Origin: Silurus meridionalis
Lineage: Eukaryota > Chordata > Actinopteri > Siluriformes > Siluridae
Direction: 5' to 3'
DNA: 64,000 nt
Assembly (NCBI RefSeq): GCF_014805685.1
Contig: NC_060899.1
Coordinates: 11,633,954-11,697,953 of the forward strand
Shown: one piece after another, positions 1-12,162 of the stretch
How the letters are laid out: every line of letters begins with the position of its first letter
Numbering within the stretch: position 1 is the first letter of the stretch
Notes under the pieces: model-generated
What the model was told of the DNA's origin: nothing
Database searches by the model: none
The model's input: the letters and a program-made list of their open reading frames with translations, nothing else
Made by a program: the position numbers and the translations under genes

Positions 1-780
1 TTTTCCCAATATTGCAATATTGTTCAACTGTCACTCATTGTTGATATGATGCCATCTAGTGGCAGTCATGTAGACTACAATCTAAAATGCCTCTCATTCA
101 GGCTTCCTATACAGCATACACAACTACAACCGCAATTCAGGTGCTTGTGTTAGAGAAAGTCTCACAAGCTTTAAAAATATCCAACTTGAAAAGTTATGAG
201 CGGTGGCGTGTGAAATAATTATTCATGCGAGTGCACATGAGTCGCTTTTATGCTGATTACAAACCACTTCTACCAGAAAGGATTCAGCCCAATGAAAGAA
301 ATGGCTTAAACAATTTACTGTTTTTTTTTTTTTCCAACTGCAAACATGTAATCAGAAAAACTATCGACTTGCTCTCAAAGCCCGTCTTTATCTTTCTCGC
401 TTAACAATATGTTGAAAAGTTATTGGAGTGGAATTTCGTGAGATGTGACGTTATCCTTAAGTGATCCGATGCTGGGTTTAATGGCCTGCTTTGCTGTTCC
501 GTTTGCCCTAATCCTTCCTGAGGAATCAATAACACATCTGCCGTGATTGCTTCTGCAAGATACACAAATACTTACCTCACAGTCAAGTTCTCTCACCGAG
601 AAAAAAAATACAATACAGGCAATGCTCAAGTTCCAGGCATTAGGACTAATCGAAAAACGATTGTGGAGATTAGTAATGACAAAAATTAAAGACAGAGACT
701 CAATGCAGCTTCATGAGGTCATTTTTAAGGATAAGGATATACCGTCGACTTTCGAATTATTGGCATTCTCGATATAAAAA
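1..780. other. No confident gene
   Basis: The minus strand contains a good splice-donor sequence (GTAAGT, just below 576) and an acceptor-like TCTTGCAG near 553. No following frame resembles FH2, so I did not annotate an exon. Some of this DNA may hold the next formin exon. Confidence 0.3.
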
Positions 781-794
781 AATAACAGACAACA

Positions 795-1065
795 ATCACC
801 ATCACCATACCCCGCAACATCGTATATATATCTGCTATAAATGGACATTCGGTGCAACCCAGATGAGGATGGGTTCCCTCTTGAGTCTGGTTCCTCTCAA
901 GGTTTCTTCCTTATGCCATCTCGGGGAGTTTTTCCTTGCCACATTCGCCAACTTACATTTATAAAGAAACTTTCTTTCGGCTTCTCCCATCAGGGGTCGC
1001 CACAGCGGATCATCCGCATGTTTGATTTGGCACGTTTTTACGCTGGATGCCCTTCCTAACGCAAC
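795..1065 (+). repeat. L2-like LINE 3' fragment
   Basis: It carries the recurring block GATGAGGATGGGTTCCCTCT ... GAGTTTTTCCTTGCCACA found at seven or more places in this window. In other copies the block is followed by a tail ending in a short tandem repeat. This copy lacks the tail. Confidence 0.7.
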
Positions 1066-1428
1066 CCCCCCCATTACATATTGTTGTAAATGTGAACTTC
1101 CCTGTGAACTTCCCTTTTTAGATCACAGGAGTTAGGAGTTTATTACTAGGTTCGAATCCACAAATCACTCCCTACCATATTTTTTTACAACTGGTTTCAG
1201 GTGTCTTTCTGTAGCAGCATGACAACAAAATCTTGAATGTTGTAAATAAAATATTGTTCCTAAAGGAAGGAGATATCATTTTTCCATTTTAATCACAGTT
1301 TCCCCATTCTTTTTTTGCTAATAAAGAAGGACTATAACATGTACACCTTTAAACTATATCTTTTAAATCGAATTGATCCTAAAACAACAATGTTATAAGG
1401 TGTAGTTTGTGGTAACTCCGATACTCAC

Positions 1429-1585
1429 TGAAGTTGTGCGCGACTTTCGCGTTCAGCAGGATTTGACTGACGGGCTCTACGTTAGAAAGGGGCCCCGAGT
1501 CTTTGACGCCGAACTTCTCATGAAGACGCGACGTGTCGATTTCAATTTCTCGAGGACTTCCCCGCACCCACAATGACTTTGCAAG
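1429..1585 (-). CDS. Formin exon 9 (FH2 N-terminal part)
   Basis: After the acceptor CTCTTACAG the frame reads [20 protein letters not shown] then [14 protein letters not shown], matching the FH2 lasso and linker pattern (K-S-x-W ... E-I-D ... L-x-x-x-F). It ends [10 protein letters not shown] in phase 1 at the donor GTGAGTATC. An in-frame ATG just upstream makes the region look like a signal-peptide start, but the splice acceptor and FH2 match argue for an internal exon. Confidence 0.75.
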
Positions 1586-2787
1586 CTGTAAGAGCAGCAA
1601 AAAAGCAGTCAATATCTTCATTTTCTCCTCAAGAAACCTGCAATAAATAAACCATGGGCACAAACGATCCAAATCACAGTTCACACACTCTGCCTTGAAT
1701 ATATGAGCTCGGGGGGGGGGACGCAAAGCAGTAGGTCACGGTGGGAAACGTGCGAAATGGAGTGCTGTTTTCGACAAAAATGTGGCCGGCGTGTAATCAG
1801 GACTACGAATAATTTTTATTCTGATTCTATTCAGTCACCTTGTGATCATAACCCTTTAAGAGCAGCCTGTAAGAGAGACGCTGTCACACTCTCGTCGAGT
1901 CAGTTTCACAAATCGATTCAAATGCTGAAATTATGATTTTGCACCAACATATAGTTCAGATTTAACAAAAGAAATAAGCAAGAACTATGCATAATTAACA
2001 TCTTGAATCCATCGAAACTCTTAGACAAGACCAGAATGGGAATGAGGATGTGTTTGTTGGTATTGGGGACCTTTTATAAGTTACCTAGTGTGGGGGTTTA
2101 CTGCAGCAACTTGCTGTTGGTATTCTAGTCCTAGTTCCCAAGGAAACCGCCTTGATGGTCTGAAAGAAAGTCGAGCTAAGAGGTGTGATACAGTTTACAC
2201 ACCAATTATAAGAATGACATTTATACTATATATTAGTGGTGTAATGGTACACGTATTCATACCGAAATTTTTGGTACAAGGTTTTCGGGTTCGGTAAACA
2301 CGTGTACTGAATGCAATCTTTTTTACGTGTGGAACATAGTTACGCTCTGAGTTCCCTCAGGAATGTATTAAGTGGCGGACCGAAAGTTTCCACCTTGCAC
2401 TTTAAGCCCATTTTTATTAATATTATTATTATTATTATTAAACTTGAATACACACACAAGAATGTCAGGGGTATAAAAAAGAAACTAGAGTTAGCGCAGT
2501 GTCACTGTGGCCACTCGATTCCATAAGATTTGTTTTGCGCATGCATGAAAACGCTAAAAAAAACAATAGCGCTACCGTTAGCCGCCAACCAGAAAGTGGC
2601 TAGCAGCTAACACTAGCGCTATGGATTCTTAAGCGTTTTATGTACAGTTTCAAGAATTTCTCTTAAAAGGAGAAAATCCTGACAATTCCACATATCAAGG
2701 GAGTGAATGAATGAACATTTGTTAAAGTATGCTGAAATAAGTAGAACAGTTAAGAACATCATAGTTAGAAAATGAAATATTAAATGT

Positions 2788-2835
<48 letters not shown>

Positions 2836-2978
2836 TATGCACATCTGTGTTACCCAAATGGGGTCTAACGAATGAAAACTATTTAATTACATTTTTCTAT
2901 TTATTACATTTTATTAAATCAAATTCATTCGTACCAATTTAATTGATTACTCAATTGAATCAATATAATAGTGTATTG

Positions 2979-3055
<77 letters not shown>

Positions 3056-6043
3056 TTTTTAATTTATTTTTTTTTTTTATTATTGTTTTAAAAATGTAAA
3101 CTGTTCCAATGTTGATCATCTCAAATGTTAATAATAAACTGCGTTAATAAAAAAAAAAACGACAAGCAGTTTCATGTTTTGCATTTCTTCCCCCTTAACT
3201 GTACTGAAGCGTGACTTAAAAAAATGAAGTCCGTACTGAACTGTGACTTTTGTGTACTGTTACACCCCTGCTATATATCATTCTTTAAACTATTTAGAAT
3301 CTTTTAATTTCATTTTGAAAGGTTTTTGTGTTCTTGTGTTTACATATTCTTTATGCACAGTACTGTAAATACCTTGTCTTGTGAAATGACATCCCAGTGA
3401 AAGGCCTTGGTTCTCTCTGTCAGTGTTTTCGGCTTGTTGTTTATGGGCAGAGGAGGGGGCAGGGGAGGAGGAGGAGGAGGAGTCAGGCCTGAAGTAGACA
3501 CACTTGATGTCACAGTTGCGAGTTGTGGCTCTGGCTCTGGCCCTGGCATTTTTACTTGTATGGATAGTTGCCTTATCTCAGGCACCTGCTCTGGCTTCAG
3601 GTCAGGAAGTTGCACCGGTGCGATTATTGGCCCCGGCAATAGAACAGGTACTTTCATATGATGTCTTGGTAAAGGCTTTACTAACACAGATTCACAATCA
3701 TTCTGCACTCTGTCAGTCTCTGGTTCTCTCTCACTTTCAGACTGGTGCTCTTTAATGGTTTCTAAAATCTTGCCAGATTCACTGAGCTCTTCATACACAT
3801 TCTCATGCTGAGATTTGTGTTTCCATTCCATACATAAACTGTCAATAGCTTGAACCCAAGCGTCCCGTTCGCTCCTAATGACCTCTGGACTCATCTGTCC
3901 ATTTGCTGGAATCCGGAAACTAAAAAAAAACAAAAAAAAACAGAGAAATGAGATTCTGCTTTCCAGATGTCACTTAATAGCATCTCATGAAGTGACCCGA
4001 ATAACTGAAAAGCTTTGTGAAGATGTTATCTAAGATCCATAAAACTCACTGCAACACATTATTGTTAGTGAGTAGCACAAATAGAGAATCACTCGTGCAA
4101 TCGCTCTTTACACTGGCATTCCCATCAGAGAAATGAATGATGATTGGAAGGTTAGAAGACACGGGCTCGTCTGCTTCATCCTCATACCGGCAATGTCCTG
4201 TCGAGAGCAGGGTCAGGTGCCCTGTGTGGAGATGTGCCTCATACCTGGGTAACAAAACATTAATACAAAAACACATAAAAGCCTAGAACACTCACAGCTC
4301 ATAAATATGTAGGAAATAATTAGCATTGTCAACAAACCTGTTATTTTTTTTATCTAAAACTGTATTTCATTCAAAAGCTTTAACAACAGATTCATATCAT
4401 ATCTTTAGACAATCATTTCCTAACATCTCAACATCATGCTTTGACGACACACCCACTGTAAAACTCTCATTTCCATTAGCAAAACAAACACACTTGTTTT
4501 TCTTTAGAAGTCGTTTACTTCCTTGTGTACATACCACATGTTTTTGATTTCCCTTCGCAAAGTATTCAAATCAATTTCACATTTCCCAATCAATTCTTTA
4601 TATAAAGAAATGTGCCTGACCTATTTTCACCTCTTCTATTACACATGTAACTATATCTGGTAGTTGACTGCAGTAAATATTGTAGATGCCATCCTTTTTT
4701 TATAATTTTCACTATTATAGTGCTTTGCAGAAGTATTTGCCCCTCAACCTGAACTGAAATGGACTGAACTGGTATTGTGTGTCCAAAAATCTACATACAA
4801 TAGCCCAATATTTGGAAGTAAAAAATATTTGCAGCATTTCCAAAATTATTTGGAAACTTTTTGTGGTGATTGCATAAAAAATTTATCTGCATTGCTTTAA
4901 CCTAAATAGGTTCTGGTGCATTTCATCATTGTAGAATTTCCATCAGAAGTCACATCATCTCACTATAAATGCATCAGAAATATTCCTGAAAAGCCCCAGA
5001 GTTTTATTAGAGAGCACAGTCTATTAAATGTGTATGGAAGTTGTATATTTTTGGAATTGTGGTCTTCGCCTGTGCCTTTCGGAAATGAAAATAAAAGAAT
5101 TCTCCTTGCTGCATAATCTTTATTATACTTTAGAATCGCCAGCTGGTCGGGTTTATTTCTTTTACGTACAGCAACAAACAATCATCATTTTAATTTCTGT
5201 TTATTGTGACTAAAGCTGTGAAGCCAGTGAGCTGATTAACGATGGTAAATTAGAAAAGAATTAATGAAGCTAAGCATGTCCATACGTCTTCCATTTGAAC
5301 GATGCTAGCCCTCCTCGCTGCAGAAGCAGCTGGCCCTTGCGAAGCCCTTTCGGGGACGCCTGTGGTTCTTTAGGCTTCGCATAAATATCTTCAGGTTCTG
5401 TATTCCTGTAGATTATCTGGTTGATCAGTTCCAGCATCTAAAGGAAACATAAATATTGAGTTAAAAGTATATAACAAACCTATTTGTGTGAAAATCACAC
5501 TCAGGGTAATAGAAATGTCACTGTATCTGTATCTGTTTGCCGGCCTAAACTAGAATTTGTTGGGTTTTTTTCACACTGAATGAACCATACCACTATGTTC
5601 CTGGAAAACAGTAGTCGAAAAAGATGTTAAAGCAGTTTCTCAACATCAGCTGTGTCTTACAAGATATAATAATTTTTGACTACAGATGTATACAGACTTA
5701 CTTTCTTTCAGGTTGTAGCTACTTTCTTTTCTTACAGCATTCTGAATGTAGTTGGTTCCATTTCCCAAAATGACTACACGCATGAAAGGAAAACAAACAT
5801 CCCTCTAACCTTCACAATGCTTTTGTCTAGCCCAGTATGAGCCAATAATGATGCATGCCTTTATTCTCAACCAGATACCCTGATGGAAGTTTCTAGACAT
5901 TTTCCAGAGAAAATATAGCTCCAGATTTCCCCTGTGTGTATTTGAATTTGTTTAGAATATATTATTTGATCATTCCGAACAATTTATTTCATTTACATCC
6001 CTACAGCACATAATTGTGAAGCGTATGGCAGATGACATATATC

Positions 6044-6108
<65 letters not shown>

Positions 6109-9100
6109 TAATATTGTGTATGTATATATGTATAATATTGCGAAATGTTGTGAAATGGTCATATAGTGGTTTCCAATCTCATTCTTGAGAATTTTATCAT
6201 TAAAATAAGTATTAACTGACAGGGATAGAGTGCCCTGATTTGGCTTGGTTAGTATTGGTCAGCTCACCATCATAACTCACTTTTTGCTTGTCCTGTGAAG
6301 ACGTAGCTTCCAGCTCATATTCATGGTGGTTCTTGAAAAACACTGTAATCCTGGTCCCTGGAGAATCATTGCAGTTTTTAATGTCCGCAAAAGGAAGCTG
6401 CCTCTTCACAATGCCTTTCTCGATACTGCAAACCATCTTTGTGCTGAAATCAATCTAAGAAGACACACATTCCTCTAATGCAACAAAAGCCTTTTACAGT
6501 CACAAACAGGAATGACTGCTGAAATTACAACCCCTCCGACCAACAAATATGTACATATATATGGGAAATATTCCATATGTAGACTTTCCTTGTTGTCACA
6601 AATTTGGAAGCACAAAATTGTCTAGGATGTATTTGTCTTTCCCTTCACTGAAAATGAAAAGCACAAACACATACCAGCATGACAATATGCACAATACAAG
6701 GTCTATAAAGAATCTTCATTGCCTGTACAGATCCCAGATCTCGACCCAAATGGACACATTTTGAAACTCGAACACCGACTACACCACAGGCCTCCTCACA
6801 CAACATCAGTGCCTGATCTGAAGCTTTTGAGGCTGAAAGATCACTAATCCCCACAGCTGTGTTCCAAGATTTGATGGAAAAACTTTATGAAAAAGTAGAA
6901 GATATAACAACAGCAAATGTGGATTGTGATTTTTCAAAAAGCACATATTGGTGTGATGGTGCAATGTCCACAAAATTTAACCATATAATATACACTGTTT
7001 AGTCATTTTCACTTGTGCTAATGCATGATTATATTTGTCTGTGTGCATGTTGGTGAAGAGATTCTCTTTTTACATGAAAATAGAACACGGAATATGTATG
7101 ACTTTTCGCTCATACCTGGAATACCCTTTTTTGCCATCTGTAAGCATTGAGTTTGTGCACGCTGAAGTTGTACTGCGTCGCTTGTTTTTCCTGCAAACAG
7201 ATCAATAAATAACAATTATTACTGTTGCTCCAATCAGACAACTTCCTCTTTTGTCACATACAATAAAGGTGTTGTATTCCAAAGTGGTTGTCTGTGATTG
7301 GTTCCGGTTGTAGCTGGGCAAGTCCCTTGAAAAGTGGGGAAGCCAGTTTCTTTAGTTCCTCATGGGAAGCATTCCAATGCATTTATCAGATTCCACTGTG
7401 GTGCACAAACAAATGAGTCACAAACTAGCAAACATTTCTAGATTTCTATAGTCTCTGACCATTCAACATGCAGAAGTTATACATCTAATTGCTCATGCGC
7501 AACAGTTTATCTTTTTAAGATAAAATTTTAAGTATAACATTTGGTAACAAAGTCTGGCATGATTATAATGAGTACTCTCCATGAGCAGCCTGGAAGGGTG
7601 GCAAGGCAGGTTTAAGCCCTTTTTCTAACGTCTTAAATTCTTCTGCTTAATTACATTTAATTTTACCTTTATGGCATTTAGCAGACGCACTTATCCAGAG
7701 TGATGTACAAATGTGCTTTGAGTCTTTATCAATTAATAAATCAGCACTGGTTCGCTGGGGTGCAGTCTTAGGGAGTCTTAGAACAGCAGTAACCTAAACT
7801 CTGAGTTTGACTAGTAAGTGCCATGTTTAGTGAATATTGCTGACTTATTGAATTGCAATCTAACAGTAAACCTAATGATCATTGTCACGACTTGAATAAA
7901 AGTGCTCATGTGTCAGGGATCCACCAGCCACACCTTCACCAAACCCACCTATCACTCCAAGTAGCTCTCCAACCTACTAACCACCTGCACCTGGCACTCA
8001 TCAACCGCCACCCTATATAACCTCCGTTCCCCCACCAGCTCATTGTCCATTCTACAGTTTCAGCTGAAGAACCATGTCGGACTACCCGAGCTACAGACAT
8101 CCTGTTATGGTTTAGATTACTGTTGTTTGCTGGACTCTATTAAGTTCTACGAACTCGCTACTCGTTGCATTCACCAGGTTTAGTCAAACCTGGAGTTTAT
8201 GTTTGGTTCGACGTTTTCTGCCCTTTTGCTGTTCATTAAAACCTTCGTTATTTGCCTGACATTATGTGAATGCTTTGTAAATAAACCTTTTTTTAAAACA
8301 TTAACAAAAGAATGAAAGAAAAACAAGACTGGAGTGGAATCGAGTTCACTTTCCAGATTGGGGAGTCTGTCCTAGCTACACTCTGGACATCATGCGCACA
8401 CACATTTATACCCTTTATCTTAGCCAGTCCACCAATTAGTATGTTTTTGGAGGTGAAAAAAAAAATCTAGTAGAAACCCACAGGGTATATGCACAGTAAA
8501 TCAAGTTTAGGATGAAACCAGGGACCACAGAGCTGAGAAGCAGCAATGCTTCCTATTGCTGTATTAAGTTAAACCTTTAGTCCCTCGGAGTTTGAGTATA
8601 AACACTATAGCTATGTATAATATAATAGAAGATATATACAGTATGTAATTTGGTATATAAATAGCTCTTTCCACTGCACCTCTAAATCGAAATTCCTCTG
8701 GAGCAGCTGCAGTTTGTCTCTTCTGGCCTGGTGCAGAGCGTCTTCGATGCTCAGCTCTCCATTCTTCACCATGTGCATAATTTTCAGCTGCATCTCATTA
8801 CTAAGCTACAAAATACACAATGCAACAAACACTTGAGGGCTGCACAAAACTTTAACTCATTAGCACATTGTTTTCGAATATAAAAGTCAAAAAGGTGAAA
8901 AAAGGTGATTGTCTTTTAGTGGGAAGACAATCAAGAAAGACCAGAGAAGTGCTAATAATGACATGAACGGAAAACACACGACAAAGAATGAAATTGGAGC
9001 TGTGTAAAAAAAAAAATAATACAAGCTTTTTCACAGATCAATAGAATCCAGATAGACAATCATCGCATTGATGTGGACACAATCCCCTGAACATTAGAAG

Positions 9101-10498
9101 AAGACGGTTAATTGATGTGGGTTTTGGCTGAAGAGCAAAAATGATATTGGTGTAAACTGAATCTGATACAATTTTAATGAATGATCAAAATGTATTTGTC
9201 ATGTATTATGATACATTTATGTTATTGGATTAAAGAAAATTCATGTGGGCAATCAATGTTTTGAGAATGAAGCCTAATTCTATACATTTTAAACCCTTTT
9301 TACTGATTAAATAATAGCTGTAATATAGAATCATTGACACCTAGTGTACTTCTAATCAAGTTTACTTACAAATGTTAGAATATACAAAATACTATACTAT
9401 AAACTAGGATACAAAATAATACATTAATAATACATTTATAACACAAAAAAAAACCCCCGAGGAAATATACAGTAATACACTACATTTAGTCATCATTGAA
9501 GGACAGTGTGTGACTTTCTCCTGAAACTCAAAAGGAGATGTAAGTGAGATTGCATCCAGGATTTGTCTCAGATGATCTCCTTTAAAGACGGACAAAAACG
9601 ATCTGGTCTAGACTCATATCTGATGACTAGTTATATTTTACATACTCGAACAGGAACTGCAAGGGATTTGTTACATTTCACAAGTTCCTTTTTGCATTTT
9701 ATACAAAAAAAAAAAACCCTGTCACAAACACAAACATGCAACATTCAAACATTCAAACATTTAAACACAAACACACACAGACAGCATTCGAAAAACAGAT
9801 TCAAAAAGCATAGATTTGAATAGACAGTCACTCAAACACAATGTATTGTGTATAGTATATTGTACTGTGTATATACTGTATACTCTCGTATGTGTATATT
9901 CTTTTTATATATTTGCATTTATTTTTATTTCTTGCCTTTGCTGCTGTAACAAAGAAATTTCCCCACTGTGGGACGAATAAAGGTATATCTTATTCGATCC
10001 TATCTTAGACTTTGTTCTGTTAAATAAACAATCAAAACAATAATATACCTTGTTAAACCAATTTGTTGTCTATATGCATGGTCAGCTATAACTAAAATCT
10101 ATTTAAGATCACAATCGTTGTAATTATTGTGAGATATGTCAGTAGTGATGTTTCTCCTTGCCTATATTGAGCCTTAAACCTACTTTGTAATGTAGTGAGG
10201 TTTACCTGTGGGACAGTCAGCATCTCCATGCTACTCATGCTCTTGGAAATCACTCCAACCAAGAAAGAAAATATAGATATCCTTGAAAAAAAGTCAAAGC
10301 TGATAAGTTTTGGTTTTCTTTAGCAACGTCCTGATGTGTACAGGAAGCAAGGTGTGAATCAGTCAACGTGTTTTTCCTCTGTGGTATTACAGCATTGTGT
10401 ACTAGTCTACTGCATACTACATGGGGTAGTACTCTGTGTAAAGTAGTATAGAAGGCTGACTTTAGTAGGCTGGAGAGGAAATTGTGGTTGTGGAGAGA

Positions 10499-10558
<60 letters not shown>

Positions 10559-10575
10559 CTATCTCTCTATCTATC

Positions 10576-10615
<40 letters not shown>

Positions 10616-12113
10616 CTGTGTCATGGTTATGAAGCATTACAGTGTAAAACCAGTTGAAAATAATGGTACCTTTTATTATTGAAATGTTATATAGATAGGC
10701 ATTAAAGCTACACTCTCCCTTACAGCACTTGAAAGACACCTGTATCTAGAGGAACTTATAACTGAGAAGCAGAGGATTAAAAATTTTGCTTCAGAGCCCT
10801 GGGTTGAGAGCTTTGAGGTTCTAGGACTCTGATATCTGGGCATATTATAACATGCACCTTTAACTGTCACTATAGCTACATCGTCTTTCATAGCACATCT
10901 TTGATTTGAGGTACACATGGATTATCGTTCGCTTTAAAGGTTATTCCAGGTAAGATGTATAGTATACAATATGTTTCTAAGGTAGGATTCCCCCCCCCCA
11001 GAGGACCATGTCAGCTACAGAAAGATAGTATCTTAGTACTTTTTTGTAAAAGAGTATGCTAATGGGATTTAGAAGATTTTTTCCAAAAAAATCTTTATAT
11101 CTACAGTACCACATCACTGCACATTTAGCACATCTGCCTTGCAGGGTTCGACACCTCGTTCAGGGTGTTTTCTGGGTTAGGCTCCCTGTGACTTTTAAAA
11201 AAGATTCAAAAAATAAAATGAAATAAAATAAAATAAAACCTTAAAGAGAAAATAATATGATTAAGAATATAAAATATATATATATATATGGCAAAATCTA
11301 TAGTCTAATTTCGGTTTTTTTGTTACTCGTTGTATCCATAAGATGGCGATATTGAGCAACATTTTCTCTACTTTCCTGCAATGAGTTTTGTGTGAATTAG
11401 ATTTTTATCTATTTCATATAGTTTCATAGATAGTTCATATTAGCATAATGTGACATTTGTGTGGCTTTACACAGATAATGCAGTAATAAAGAATGAATAA
11501 GATGTTCTTTATGTGCAAGTTTGTCCCTGATAAACAAGTTGGTGGCGACTGTGGCAAGGAAAAACTCCCCAAAATAGCATAAGGAAGATACCTTGAGAGG
11601 AACCAGACTCACGAGGGAACATATCCTCATCAATTTTATTTGTATAGCACTTTTAACAATGGATATTGTCCCAAAGCAGCTTTACAGAGATGAATAGGTT
11701 ATGAAATATGAATTTATATGTTACTGCTTGTAAATGTATCTGTATTGAACACGCCAGAGGCGATAGTGGCAAATCAAAACTCCCTGAGATGGTATAAGGA
11801 GGAATTCCTGAGAGGAACCAGACTCAAAAGGGAATGTTGTCATTGGGGTGACACTGAATGTCCACGTATTACAGATAAATGATATTGAGTTGTGCAGCGA
11901 TGGTGATCAGATGCGGTCCTGAAGTAAATGTATTCCTGTGTCTGTGTAGCAGACTGTTGACATTAACTACAGTCCAAATCTAAATCCTCAAAGCTTCTGT
12001 TCTTACTCCATAATTTCATGGATCTCTAGGGTGTTAATGAGAAACCATCCCCAGCTACACATAGTGGCCTCCAATCGAAGTAAACACCATCCAGAGGCAG
12101 GCCAGGACGAAGT

Positions 12114-12162
<49 letters not shown>

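Larger units (their letters stand above)
2226..3278. mobile_element. hAT-type non-autonomous transposon with 8-bp TSD
   Basis: The element spans 2234-3270 and is flanked on both sides by the same 8 bases, CTATATAT (2226-2233 and 3271-3278). Its ends are imperfect inverted repeats: TAGTGGTGTAATGGTACAC on the left and CAGGGGTGTAACAGTACAC reading inward on the right. A CAGGGGTG-like end with an 8-bp duplication is diagnostic of hAT elements. The interior holds no transposase, only CA, TA and T-rich tracts. It lies in a formin intron between exons 8 and 9. Confidence 0.75.

Noticed and set aside
420..629. Minus-strand frame AITADVLLIPQEGLGQTEQQ with an acceptor-like TCTTGCAG
   Set aside because: It does not resemble FH2 or another family I know, and the nearby donor and acceptor are only 23 bases apart, so no exon could be modelled.
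1140..1165. tRNA-like B box GGTTCGAATCC followed by a T run
   Set aside because: No A box or cloverleaf could be drawn around it; a SINE remnant or chance is more likely.
1379..1726. A secreted protein starting [19 protein letters not shown] with a TATA-like sequence upstream
   Set aside because: The hydrophobic part is translated polypyrimidine tract in front of a CTTACAG acceptor; what follows matches the FH2 domain and joins the formin in frame.
9404..9595. Frame containing [20 protein letters not shown]
   Set aside because: It has no acceptor or donor in phase with the formin and begins at a non-ATG codon.
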